A DNA stretch of 31,818 bases from the IMG/VR virus record IMGVR_UViG_3300027704_000093, positions 1 through 31,818 of that record; one strand, given 5' to 3'. The notes under the pieces were generated by a model. It was not told where the DNA came from. It did not search any database and saw nothing but the letters and a program-made list of their open reading frames with translations. This stretch comes from a virus. The position numbers and the translations under genes are program-made. Of this stretch, positions 1-8,479 are shown piece by piece. Position 1 is the stretch's first letter, and every line of letters starts with the position of its first letter.

Positions 1-187
1 CAGTAATGAAAGCTATTGTTGAAGTTCCATTCTTTGATGATAGTGCAGTCACTGCTGGAAATTGGGAAGCTGAATTTGGCTATGAAGACGTTTGGAGTAA
101 CGCAAGAGGTTGGCCTAAGTCGGCTGCTTTCCATGAAGGTCGGTTGTATTTTGGTGGATCTAAATCTCGTATCAACACTATATGGGG
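1..187. repeat. Terminal overlap, left copy
   Basis: Identical to 31632-31818 except at base 20 (T against C) and 107 (A against G). Both differences are third-codon, synonymous transitions in the nozzle gene. This is the mark of a circular assembly opened at an arbitrary point inside a gene; a true terminal repeat is less likely because it interrupts a coding sequence. Confidence 0.9.
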
Positions 188-1310
188 TTCCCAAGTAATT
201 GACTTTTTTGACTTCAATGTTGGCACTGGTCTTGCTGATGAAAGCGTTGAGGCAACAATAAACACAAACCAATTAAACAGTATCATTAATTTATTCTCTG
301 GTAATGATTTGAGAATATTTACTACTGGCGCAGAGTTTGCTGTTACTCAGTCCACTGATACGCCAATCACACCTTCATCGTTTTTCGTGCGTCCTCAGAC
401 AAGACTAGGAGCAAAGCCTGGTATTCCGATTGAGGATCTAAACGGCGCCACTCTGTTTATTCAACGACAGGGTAAATCTCTTAATGCTTTTCAGTATGGA
501 GATAGTACGGCGTCTTATCAGGTTCAGCCTTTATCTACTCTAAGCTCTCACCTTTTAAAAACGCCTATAGATATGGCAGCGCGTAGGGCTTCGTCCACAG
601 ATGAATCAGATCGCATATTTATTGTTAATGGTGAAGATGGATCTATGGCTGTATATTCTATCCTGGTAGGGCAGAATGTTATTGCACCAAGTAGGTTTAC
701 AACAGATGGCGAATTTGTTGCTGTGTCTGTTGAGGTTTCAGATGTTTATGTAATTGTAAAAAGAACAATAGATAACCTTCCGCGTTATACGTTAGAAAAA
801 TTTGACGATACTTTTACAACCGATGCCGCCAAAACAAGTGGAGATCCCAATATTTCGGTGACACATCTTAAAGGCGAAACAGTTTCTATAGTTCGTGATG
901 GTCTTGTAGATCCCAATCAAACGGTTCCTTCCAACGGAGTTATAAGCTTTGCAAAGGCCCCAGCAACAACAAGGGGCGGCGAGGTTGGATTAGGTTACAG
1001 CGTTACGGTAAGAACAATGCCTTCTGAGCCAGTGCTATCATCTGGATCTGTTCAAGGTTTTAAAAAACGTATTATCCAGGTCGATGCTCTTGTAAACGAA
1101 ACTCAGAACATGACCATTAACGGACAACTAATTGCATTTAGAAAATTTGGTGAAGATGTACTTGGAAAAGCTGTTGTTCCATTCACGGGCATGAAAACAG
1201 CACATGGATTTTTAGGGTTTAGTCAAACCGGACAGATAACAATAAGCCAGAGCGTACCATTAAAAATGACCGTTCTGGGTCTTGAGTATCGTTTAAGCGT
1301 GGGGAATTAG
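3..1310 (+). CDS. Tail tubular protein B / tail nozzle protein, C-terminal part
   Basis: This is the downstream 60% of a gene that begins at 30743 at the other end of the window. The frame is open through base 3, and the ATG at 6 is an internal methionine, not the start. Joined across the circle the protein is about 732 residues, close to T7 gp12 (794). The family forms the distal nozzle of a short tail, below the gp11-like ring. The motif GWPKSAAFHEGRLYFGG, typical of podovirus nozzle/stabilisation proteins, lies in this part. The remainder is beta-rich without membrane segments, as expected of a structural protein. The gp14-like core gene starts two bases after the stop. Family assignment is from recognisable sequence; the join across the ends is inferred from the terminal overlap. 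Confidence 0.85.
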   Translation, partial: VMKAIVEVPFFDDSAVTAGNWEAEFGYEDVWSNARGWPKSAAFHEGRLYFGGSKSRINTIWGSQVIDFFDFNVGTGLADESVEATINTNQLNSIINLFSGNDLRIFTTGAEFAVTQSTDTPITPSSFFVRPQTRLGAKPGIPIEDLNGATLFIQRQGKSLNAFQYGDSTASYQVQPLSTLSSHLLKTPIDMAARRASSTDESDRIFIVNGEDGSMAVYSILVGQNVIAPSRFTTDGEFVAVSVEVSDVYVIVKRTIDNLPRYTLEKFDDTFTTDAAKTSGDPNISVTHLKGETVSIVRDGLVDPNQTVPSNGVISFAKAPATTRGGEVGLGYSVTVRTMPSEPVLSSGSVQGFKKRIIQVDALVNETQNMTINGQLIAFRKFGEDVLGKAVVPFTGMKTAHGFLGFSQTGQITISQSVPLKMTVLGLEYRLSVGN

Positions 1311-1312
1311 AT

Positions 1313-1777
1313 ATGGCAGCAGTAGGAGCATTTTTAGCGTCTGGCGCTGGAATGGCATTAACAACTGGAATATCAGCCGTTGGTACATTAGCCGCCGGCG
1401 CGGCCCAGAAGCGTCAGTATGGTTTGCAAGCAGAACAGGCAGAGCTTCGTGGCAGATCTGAGGCTATTGCTTATAAGCAAAAAGGCAGTGACGCGTTAAG
1501 AAGATTAAATGAAACATTATCTGCTATTGTTGCTAGGGCTGGGGCTGGCGGTGTTGATCCCACTTCTGGATCTGCGGCTACACTACAAAGGTTTGCAATG
1601 GGTGAGGGTATTAGAGAATTTAATATAGCTGCCGATAATGCTGTTATGGCGCTAGGGCAAGGCAGCGCACAAGCTGGTATATATCAAACTGCTGGAAATG
1701 CTGCACAATTAAACTCTTATGTATCTGCTGCTGGAACAATAGGCTCTGGTGCATATAGATACGGACAGGTAATTTAA
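1313..1777 (+). CDS. Internal virion protein, T7 gp14-like (core protein B)
   Basis: A 154-residue protein, somewhat shorter than T7 gp14 (196). The N-terminus is a glycine/alanine-rich hydrophobic segment (about residues 3-30), followed by an alpha-helical Ala/Gln-rich body. The stretch AGGVDPTSGSAATLQR near the middle is characteristic of these core proteins in podoviruses. In T7 the equivalent protein is ejected into the cell envelope, where it contributes to the outer-membrane part of the DNA translocation channel. Its position between the tail nozzle and a large gp15-like gene matches T7 order. It starts two bases after the previous stop and ends nine bases before the next ATG, so it is part of the late operon. 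Confidence 0.8.
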   Translation: MAAVGAFLASGAGMALTTGISAVGTLAAGAAQKRQYGLQAEQAELRGRSEAIAYKQKGSDALRRLNETLSAIVARAGAGGVDPTSGSAATLQRFAMGEGIREFNIAADNAVMALGQGSAQAGIYQTAGNAAQLNSYVSAAGTIGSGAYRYGQVI

Positions 1778-1786
1778 GGTAAAAAA

Positions 1787-4060
1787 ATGGCAATCCTTCC
1801 ACGATATCAGAGAATTGGTTTAAAAACTCGACAGCCTCAGCAGATGGATTTTGCGGCTACGCGAGAGCAAGCAAGGCTCGGCCAGAACATTTCTCAGCAA
1901 CTTGACCGTATGTCTGACTTTGCTTTTAAACAAGCCGCTGCTGAAGCCGAAACCCGTGGTCAGGAGTCAGTGCGCGAAGATGGCGCTTTACCCACCTTAA
2001 CGGCTCTTAGGGAGGCTGGTGGGCCTACTAACATTGAGGAACGTGCTGCATTTGATGCTGCAAATAGAATTGCTGTTGTAGAAATAGAAAGTCTTGCAAA
2101 ACAAGATTACCAAAACCTTGTTCGTGAAGCTGATAAAAATGATATGCCTATGTCTGTTTTTCAAGAATCAATGGCTGCTATTCAAGATGGATATGCTGCA
2201 TCTTTGCAAGAAGTTGATCCTGTTGCCGCTGGCGTTCTTTCTGCTCGACTAGGTGATAGCGCAATGACCTATCAAGGTAGATATTCCGATATTGCTACAC
2301 AAAAAGCAACAGTAGTTGCTGCTAATCGAGTAACTCAAATTACTGAAATTGGCGCACAAGAAATAATTGATATGGCATTATCAGAAAGTTTTAATGAAGA
2401 AAATATTGAACTAGCTGCTGGCAAGTTTGTTAATGATTTAATAGCTCTTGGTGTAAGTGAAAAAAATGCTAAAAAGGTTGCTGATAGTACATTAAGCAAA
2501 GCAGTGCGAGAAAACAGAATTTACACTTATGATAATGCAAGCAGCATTAATACAAAAAAAGCACTTCTTAAGGCATACGAAAAAAGACCGCTGCCAGGTG
2601 CGACTTATGAAGCGAATCTTGCTTTCAATACTAGATTAGAAAACAGTTTAAATAAAGAAATAAATCGAGCGCAAAATGTTGCTGCAAAAGACTTAACCGA
2701 AGCTATAGATGCTATGTCCTTAACCCTTCAGCCTCCAATTGGTTTTAAAATTAATGAAGAATATATAAGAAGTATTTACTCTGAAGAACAAGCCGAGCAA
2801 TACATTGAGTCCTGGAGTGATGCTAGTGAAAATGCTGCAAATCGTGGCGCTCTTAACAGTATGAGTATAGACAGAACACTTGAAATAGCTAGTAAGCTTG
2901 AAAAAGAATTTGACGATGCAAAAGCTAATGGAAATCCAACAGATATTATTAACGCTAAAGCAAAAGAAAATTTTTGGATTGAAACTATTAATAAAAGAAG
3001 TGACGCCCTTAATAAAGACGCTGCTGCATTTGTTGTTGGTACGGATGAAGTTGCTGCTGGAATAGTTGATGATATTAATGGAAGCATTGAGGGAAACAAT
3101 TTGCTTGGCCTGTCTGAAGGTTTAGTAAGGTTGCAAGACTTTATGGAAAAACGGTTTGATGAAATTGACCTTCCGCAAAATTTAAGAACTGTTATGCCAA
3201 AACAAATGGCTGCACGTTTAGCAAGTGTAATTGAGAATTTTGATTCAGATGTTGCTACTGTTTACTTTAGTGCAATACAAGAAGGTCTTGAAGATTATGC
3301 TCCAAAATTCATTCAAGAATTAAGATCAGCTGGATTAAATCCAGAGTACATACAAGCAATGTACACTGATAATTTATTAGTGCAAAAAGAATTAGTCGAT
3401 GTTTCAAAGTTAACTATGGAAGAACTACTCGTTGGTCAGCCCTCTACAACTAAAGGCGATGTTGACGCGGAAATAGTTGCCGCCTTAGAAGAATATAGGA
3501 TAGCATATGTAACTGGTGGAAATGAAATTGCTAGTCAAATATTTAATGAACAATTTGATACTGTTGAAAAACTTTCTATTTCAAGGCTTAAAACGGGCGG
3601 TAGCGTTGCGGAGATAGTAGAAAGCGTTATTCAAGATTTAATACCAGAGTCCAGCCAAACAGTTATTAATAGCACTGGAATATATGTTGTTCCAATGGAA
3701 TTTGATGAACAAGTTATAGATAAAAATGTATCAATGCTTATGGATATTGATATTATGAAACAGCTTCCATTTGTTGAATTAAGCGCAGACGAATTTCCAG
3801 AGTTTATTAATAGAGAGGTTTCCGCAGCTTCCCTTAGTTCTACTGGAAAATTTTTAAACAATAGCACTGGCGATGGTTTAAGCCTTCATTATGTTACAAG
3901 CAAAGGTATGCTTCCCGCTGGTTTTGAAGTTAAATTTTCAGAACTTCCAGAGATGGTATCTGATCTTTACAAAAAAACACCTGAAGGTTTAAAGGTTTTT
4001 GAAGAATCAATGGGATATTATAAAGAGTCACAAAAATTCATTGATGAGTATAACAACTAA
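1787..4060 (+). CDS. Internal virion protein, T7 gp15-like (core protein C)
   Basis: A 757-residue, strongly helical acidic protein, matching T7 gp15 (747) in length and position. The N-terminus (YQRIGLKTRQP, then Gln/Ala/Arg-rich helices) is of the kind seen in podovirus core proteins; no enzymatic motif or transmembrane segment is visible. In T7, gp15 forms the periplasmic tube of the ejection channel together with gp16. The start has the ribosome-binding sequence AAGGTAAAAAAATG. The stop overlaps the next ATG as TAATG, suggesting translational coupling. Assignment rests on size, synteny and composition more than on a diagnostic motif. Confidence 0.7.
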   Translation: MAILPRYQRIGLKTRQPQQMDFAATREQARLGQNISQQLDRMSDFAFKQAAAEAETRGQESVREDGALPTLTALREAGGPTNIEERAAFDAANRIAVVEIESLAKQDYQNLVREADKNDMPMSVFQESMAAIQDGYAASLQEVDPVAAGVLSARLGDSAMTYQGRYSDIATQKATVVAANRVTQITEIGAQEIIDMALSESFNEENIELAAGKFVNDLIALGVSEKNAKKVADSTLSKAVRENRIYTYDNASSINTKKALLKAYEKRPLPGATYEANLAFNTRLENSLNKEINRAQNVAAKDLTEAIDAMSLTLQPPIGFKINEEYIRSIYSEEQAEQYIESWSDASENAANRGALNSMSIDRTLEIASKLEKEFDDAKANGNPTDIINAKAKENFWIETINKRSDALNKDAAAFVVGTDEVAAGIVDDINGSIEGNNLLGLSEGLVRLQDFMEKRFDEIDLPQNLRTVMPKQMAARLASVIENFDSDVATVYFSAIQEGLEDYAPKFIQELRSAGLNPEYIQAMYTDNLLVQKELVDVSKLTMEELLVGQPSTTKGDVDAEIVAALEEYRIAYVTGGNEIASQIFNEQFDTVEKLSISRLKTGGSVAEIVESVIQDLIPESSQTVINSTGIYVVPMEFDEQVIDKNVSMLMDIDIMKQLPFVELSADEFPEFINREVSAASLSSTGKFLNNSTGDGLSLHYVTSKGMLPAGFEVKFSELPEMVSDLYKKTPEGLKVFEESMGYYKESQKFIDEYNN

Positions 4061-5949
4061 TGCAGCCCCGTCCTCTTAATACAGAAAATCGCCTTTATAG
4101 GATAACCGCTGCTGATGATTTGCGCGTTTCTTTAGGTCGGGCTGTATCAGAGTTAGCAGCTATGCCGATGGCTGGAACCTTACTTTCAAGAAAAGCAGAG
4201 CAGTTTCGTGCAAGCTCAGATGTTTTTAGTGAAGAAAGTAAATTAGAAATTCTTGAGCTTGAACAGCTTCAAGCAGATCTCGAATATGATTTAGCTTTAG
4301 AAGTAAATCCTATAGCTCGTGAATTAATAAGCGATAAGCTTAATGATATATATAGCCAAAATAAAACTGTAAAAGATAAATTCACTGAAATTGCTTTAGC
4401 AGAAGGTAAGTTAAAAAGCCCAGAAGATTTAAATGAACAGTATAGTTCTATTGGTTTAAAGTTTGATTCTCCAACTTCTTCAGAAGAAGCCAAGCTTTTA
4501 GCTGAAGGTAAAAAAGAAGAACTAATTCGAAACGCAATTATATCTAAAAGCCCGACAGGTTTAATTCCTACCGTAGCAAAGTTTGGTGGTGGGATGTTGG
4601 CCGTTGCATCAGATCCACTTGAAATTGCCTCAATGTTTATTCCTATTGTTGGACCAACAGCAAAAGCTGCTTCTGTTGCCAGGTATGGAAAGGTTGCGGG
4701 AAGGGCCAGAGTTGGAGCTATCGAGGGTACTGGCGGCGCTTTAATCCTTGAGCCTTTTTATTATTCGTTGTCAAAATCTCAGCAGCTTGATTATACAATG
4801 TCAGAAGCACTTCTTAATGTGGGTGCTGGTTTTTTCTTAGGCGGTGGGATTGGAACTGTAGTCGGTGCAGTAGCACGTTCTCGCGTAGATCCTAAAGCAA
4901 TACTAGATGCGGTTGGAGAAGACTTAGAAAGTATAATCCGAACTGAGTTAGACGCTATTGATCTTCCTGTTCGTGTTGGCGAAGCCGAGCCTACCGCGCC
5001 AACTAAGAGATTAGAAGCCAAAACAGCAAGTGATCTTTCATCTGACGCCAAACTTCGTACTGCTTATGAAATTGCTGTTCGCCAACTTGCAACAGATCAA
5101 CAGGTCTTGGTTGATGTGGTTATTCCAAAAGAACCAAAAAAACCAGTAAGCCTTAGTCAATTCATTAAAAACTCAGGCGGCATAAACGATCAAGATCCAA
5201 CCTTTCGTGGAGAATTAATAAATATTGGGTTTGAACCCAAGGCTGGCTATGTAACAAAAAAGGGAACTGCGGTTAGTCCGGTAAACAATACTAAATCAAA
5301 ATTAAATCTTGACGATATGGCAGAGCTTGCTGAAGAAGCTGGATATATACCAGAAAGAAATACTGATGCGTTAATGCAAGCTCTCTCCGAGGAAGCCCGT
5401 GGCGATCTTATCTTTGCAAGAAATGATTTAGAAGACGTGCAGACTTGGAGGGATTACCATGATTCAATGAATGACTTCGAGGCAGAAATTTCAAGACGGG
5501 ATGGCATACGCCAAGAATTAGAAGAGCATGGTGTAAAAGATATATCTGATGAAGAAGTGGCTATTGTTTCCGATCAAATGTCTAAACTTAATTTAAGTGC
5601 CGCTGAAGCTTATGGTGGTTTGTCTAAAATGATTGTAGAAATTCAGGCTGAAAAATTAGCGCGTAATGGAACTAAAATTGAAGGTGTTTCGGTAGATGAT
5701 GTAATGGGCAATGCCCCGCCAACTGATTCATATTTTGAAGATCTTTTGAAGTTTGATTCTATAGGCGAAGATGCAGAACTTGATTACATAATACCTAGAC
5801 AAGAAGTAATGATTGAACAAATTAGAGCAGATGATGGTTTAACTGATTATCATTTAAGCCAGTTAGCTGAACTAGAAGAAATTGCTTCTACAACGGAAGC
5901 TTATATAGAAGTCGTAGAAGCCGCCAGTGCTTGCGTAGCGGGGTCATAA
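4060..5949 (+). CDS. Internal virion protein, N-terminal part of a T7 gp16-like core (no transglycosylase motif)
   Basis: A 629-residue protein starting within the TAATG overlap with the gp15-like gene. Residues about 165-275 carry several Gly/Ala-rich hydrophobic stretches (for example IASMFIPIVGPTAKAAS and GAGFFLGGGIGTVVGAVA), suited to insertion in a host membrane during DNA ejection. The rest is charged and helical. I see no goose-type or SLT lytic transglycosylase signature (E-S-x-x, G-L-x-Q) such as T7 gp16 carries at its N-terminus. With the following 822-residue protein it totals about 1,450 residues, close to T7 gp16 (1,318), so the gp16 role appears to be shared by two polypeptides. 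Function is inferred from position and hydrophobic pattern. Confidence 0.6.
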   Translation: MQPRPLNTENRLYRITAADDLRVSLGRAVSELAAMPMAGTLLSRKAEQFRASSDVFSEESKLEILELEQLQADLEYDLALEVNPIARELISDKLNDIYSQNKTVKDKFTEIALAEGKLKSPEDLNEQYSSIGLKFDSPTSSEEAKLLAEGKKEELIRNAIISKSPTGLIPTVAKFGGGMLAVASDPLEIASMFIPIVGPTAKAASVARYGKVAGRARVGAIEGTGGALILEPFYYSLSKSQQLDYTMSEALLNVGAGFFLGGGIGTVVGAVARSRVDPKAILDAVGEDLESIIRTELDAIDLPVRVGEAEPTAPTKRLEAKTASDLSSDAKLRTAYEIAVRQLATDQQVLVDVVIPKEPKKPVSLSQFIKNSGGINDQDPTFRGELINIGFEPKAGYVTKKGTAVSPVNNTKSKLNLDDMAELAEEAGYIPERNTDALMQALSEEARGDLIFARNDLEDVQTWRDYHDSMNDFEAEISRRDGIRQELEEHGVKDISDEEVAIVSDQMSKLNLSAAEAYGGLSKMIVEIQAEKLARNGTKIEGVSVDDVMGNAPPTDSYFEDLLKFDSIGEDAELDYIIPRQEVMIEQIRADDGLTDYHLSQLAELEEIASTTEAYIEVVEAASACVAGS

Positions 5950-8417
5950 TGGCAGATTGTTTAAAAGTTATAGATTTAGTAAACAAGGACCGCTTAACGC
6001 AAGAGCAGCTTGTAGAAATGATTTCTGAGTTACAAACAGAAAAAAAATCTAGGAAAGTTCCAGGTTTATTTGCAGAAGCACAAGCCGAAGTTTTAACTAA
6101 AGGCTTGGCAATGGCGAAAGATGCAGAAATTTCAGCAAAGATTGAAAAACGCAATCGATATATGAACATTCTCAAAGAACAAAAAATAATGTCATTTGTT
6201 GAGGCTGCTGATAAAATTGTAGGTGATCCCTCATTGGGTCTGGAAGGTGTTCTAGTTGGAGTTAATACTCCGTTTGCTGGATCTGGCCGGTCTGTTGATT
6301 CCCTTACCAACGGTATATTGTATTCTTATTTAGGCAATTTAGTTGCTGATTTAAAAAAATCTAAACTTGATATAAAATTTAATAATATGAAAGGCGAATT
6401 TGAAAGAGAGGTTGCAAATGTTCTTGGTGATCTAAACAGAGCGAAACCGCAGGGAGTTCCTGGCGTAAGTAAAGATGCAAAAGATATAGCCAAAATATTA
6501 TTTAAATATCAAAGACAAGCTCTTTTAAGAGAAAACCAAGCTGGATCATTTATAAAATTAAAAGAAGGCAGAGTTGTCCAGGCAAGCCACGATCAACGTA
6601 GGTTAGTCAAGGCTGGGTATAAAGCTTGGTATGAAGAAATTAGAAACAAATTAGATTACGAAAAAATGGATATTGCTCCCGAAAGAATAGACGAATTTTT
6701 AATAAGTTCATATGACGCTATCGTTTCGGGCGTAAGGAGAAGTCAGGAAAATGTACCCGAAATAAGCAGAGCCTTTAAGGGGCCAGGTAATATTGCTAAA
6801 AAACAAAGTGCTTCAGGAGTTTTCACCTTCAAAAGCCCTAATGATTGGTACGATTACGATCAAATGTTTGGTAAAGCATCCCTGCGTGAATCATTTATGC
6901 AAGACTTGCAATCATCATCAAGAGCCACTGCCCTTATGGATGTGCTTGGAACTAACCCTGAAGCAATGGTTGAGCGCGTTATTGACCGAATGAAAAGCAC
7001 CTATAGGAACGATCCTAAAAAACTTAAAAAAATTAAACGGGAAGCAAGTGTATTAACATTTAAAGCTGCTCTTAGTGAGGTTAGCGGAGATGTAAATATA
7101 GGCTCACATACATCTATTGCTAGAACTTTTCATGGGTATAGGTCTTTGCAAACAATGGCAAAGCTTGGCGGGGCATGGGTTTCTGCGCTTTCTGATGTCG
7201 CATTTATTGCGAGTAATAGGATATATCAAGGTAGATCACTTCTTGATGCGTGGAGTGACGGACTAACCGCTGTGTTTAAGGGCATGAACAAAGGCGAAAT
7301 GCGTGAGTTTTCTGATAGGCTTGGCGTAGGTCTTGAGGGCCAAGCAGGAGATTTTATGAGTCGCTTTAATGCAGCGGACGATTTTCCAGGGCAGACAGCT
7401 AAAACAATGTCTCTTTTCTTTAAGCTTAATCTTTTACAACCTTGGACTGAAAGCAATAAGCGTGGCGTGACCTTGATGATTGCAAATGATCTTGGTCGTG
7501 AAGCAACTAAGCGATTTGATAAGCTTCCGGAAGATTTAAAACGTATTCTTAAAAACTATGGAATAGAAGATTCTGGATGGGAACTGGCTCGAAAGGGAGC
7601 AAAGAAAGGTCCTGACGGGAGGATGTATCTTATACCAGGTGAAATACCAGATGTTGCAATTCGTGAAAACGTATTTGCTTTGCTTGTATCTGAGGCCGAT
7701 TTTTCTGTTCCATCACCAGGAGCGCGTGAACGTGCAATTATGCGGCGCGGTTATCGTCCAGGCACGGCAGCGGGTGAGGCTATTAGATTTGTAGGCCAGT
7801 TTAAATCCTTTGGGGTAACTGCTTTGACAAAAGGCGTTGGGCGGCAAGTGTATGGGTACGGTTCTAAAACACTAGGGGATCAACTGAAACGTGGCGTGGG
7901 CGCCAATATGGGCCTGATCAATAGTATTGTAGGCACAACTGTTCTTGGTTATTATGTTATGCAATTAAAAGAAATTGCTAAAGGAAACGAAATGCGCCCA
8001 GCAAGCGCAGAATCTTTTATTGCTGCCGCTTTGCAGGGTGGTGGTCTTGGAATATATGGAGACTTTTTGTTCGGTGAGGCTAACCGTTATGGCGGATCTA
8101 CACTTCAAACACTAGCTGGTCCTGGGATTGGAACTGCTTCTCAGGCGGTTGATCTTGTTATGAAAGCTAGAAGCGCCGCTATGGGGGAAGATGTAGCCCT
8201 TGCAAGTTCCGCAGTTAGGTTAGCCAAGGGCAATGTGCCATTTGGCAATTTGTTTTATACAAAAGAAGCAATGAATTATTTGATTTGGTATCAATTGCAA
8301 GAAACTATAAACCCTGGATACCTCAAACGAAGGGAAAGAAGAATGAAAAAACAAACTGGAAAAGATATGTGGTTGCCGCCATCAAGCATAGTAAAAACTG
8401 GTGGTGGTTTTCGATAA
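5949..8417 (+). CDS. Large internal virion protein, C-terminal T7 gp16-like part
   Basis: An 822-residue protein. The start at 5949 is preferred over an ATG at 5931 because it makes a TAATG overlap with the preceding stop, like the neighbouring junctions. The C-terminal third is the recognisable part: GGAWVSALSDVAF, RFVGQFKSFGV, several Gly/Ala-rich hydrophobic helices (about residues 640-750), then NLFYTKEAMNYLI and a basic tail. This layout is seen in large ejected core proteins of marine podoviruses. It probably crosses the inner membrane during ejection and helps pull in the genome. No catalytic motif is evident. A 62-bp gap separates it from the tail fibre. Confidence 0.7.
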   Translation: MADCLKVIDLVNKDRLTQEQLVEMISELQTEKKSRKVPGLFAEAQAEVLTKGLAMAKDAEISAKIEKRNRYMNILKEQKIMSFVEAADKIVGDPSLGLEGVLVGVNTPFAGSGRSVDSLTNGILYSYLGNLVADLKKSKLDIKFNNMKGEFEREVANVLGDLNRAKPQGVPGVSKDAKDIAKILFKYQRQALLRENQAGSFIKLKEGRVVQASHDQRRLVKAGYKAWYEEIRNKLDYEKMDIAPERIDEFLISSYDAIVSGVRRSQENVPEISRAFKGPGNIAKKQSASGVFTFKSPNDWYDYDQMFGKASLRESFMQDLQSSSRATALMDVLGTNPEAMVERVIDRMKSTYRNDPKKLKKIKREASVLTFKAALSEVSGDVNIGSHTSIARTFHGYRSLQTMAKLGGAWVSALSDVAFIASNRIYQGRSLLDAWSDGLTAVFKGMNKGEMREFSDRLGVGLEGQAGDFMSRFNAADDFPGQTAKTMSLFFKLNLLQPWTESNKRGVTLMIANDLGREATKRFDKLPEDLKRILKNYGIEDSGWELARKGAKKGPDGRMYLIPGEIPDVAIRENVFALLVSEADFSVPSPGARERAIMRRGYRPGTAAGEAIRFVGQFKSFGVTALTKGVGRQVYGYGSKTLGDQLKRGVGANMGLINSIVGTTVLGYYVMQLKEIAKGNEMRPASAESFIAAALQGGGLGIYGDFLFGEANRYGGSTLQTLAGPGIGTASQAVDLVMKARSAAMGEDVALASSAVRLAKGNVPFGNLFYTKEAMNYLIWYQLQETINPGYLKRRERRMKKQTGKDMWLPPSSIVKTGGGFR

Positions 8418-8446
8418 CTAATTATTGGAACATTATTAATAAATCT

Positions 8447-8459
8447 GCTATAGGATAGC
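8447..8459 (+). repeat. Short hairpin with shared TAGGATAGC element before the fibre gene
   Basis: The gap 8418-8479 contains GCTAT-AGG-ATAGC, a 5-bp stem with a 3-base loop. The 9-mer TAGGATAGC inside it recurs at 12288-12296, in the gap on the other side of the fibre gene. There is no U-tract, so it is not an intrinsic terminator. It could be a processing site, a recombination seam or chance. Confidence 0.3.
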
Positions 8460-8479
8460 TAAACAAGTGGAAAGTAGAC

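Noticed and set aside
1-187. Direct terminal repeats as physical genome ends
   Set aside because: The repeat lies inside the nozzle gene and contains strain-type silent differences; a circular assembly overlap is the simpler reading.
5888-6310. Minus-strand 140-codon frame at the junction of the two gp16-like genes
   Set aside because: Opposite two strong plus-strand genes; no promoter, no ribosome-binding site, no domain.
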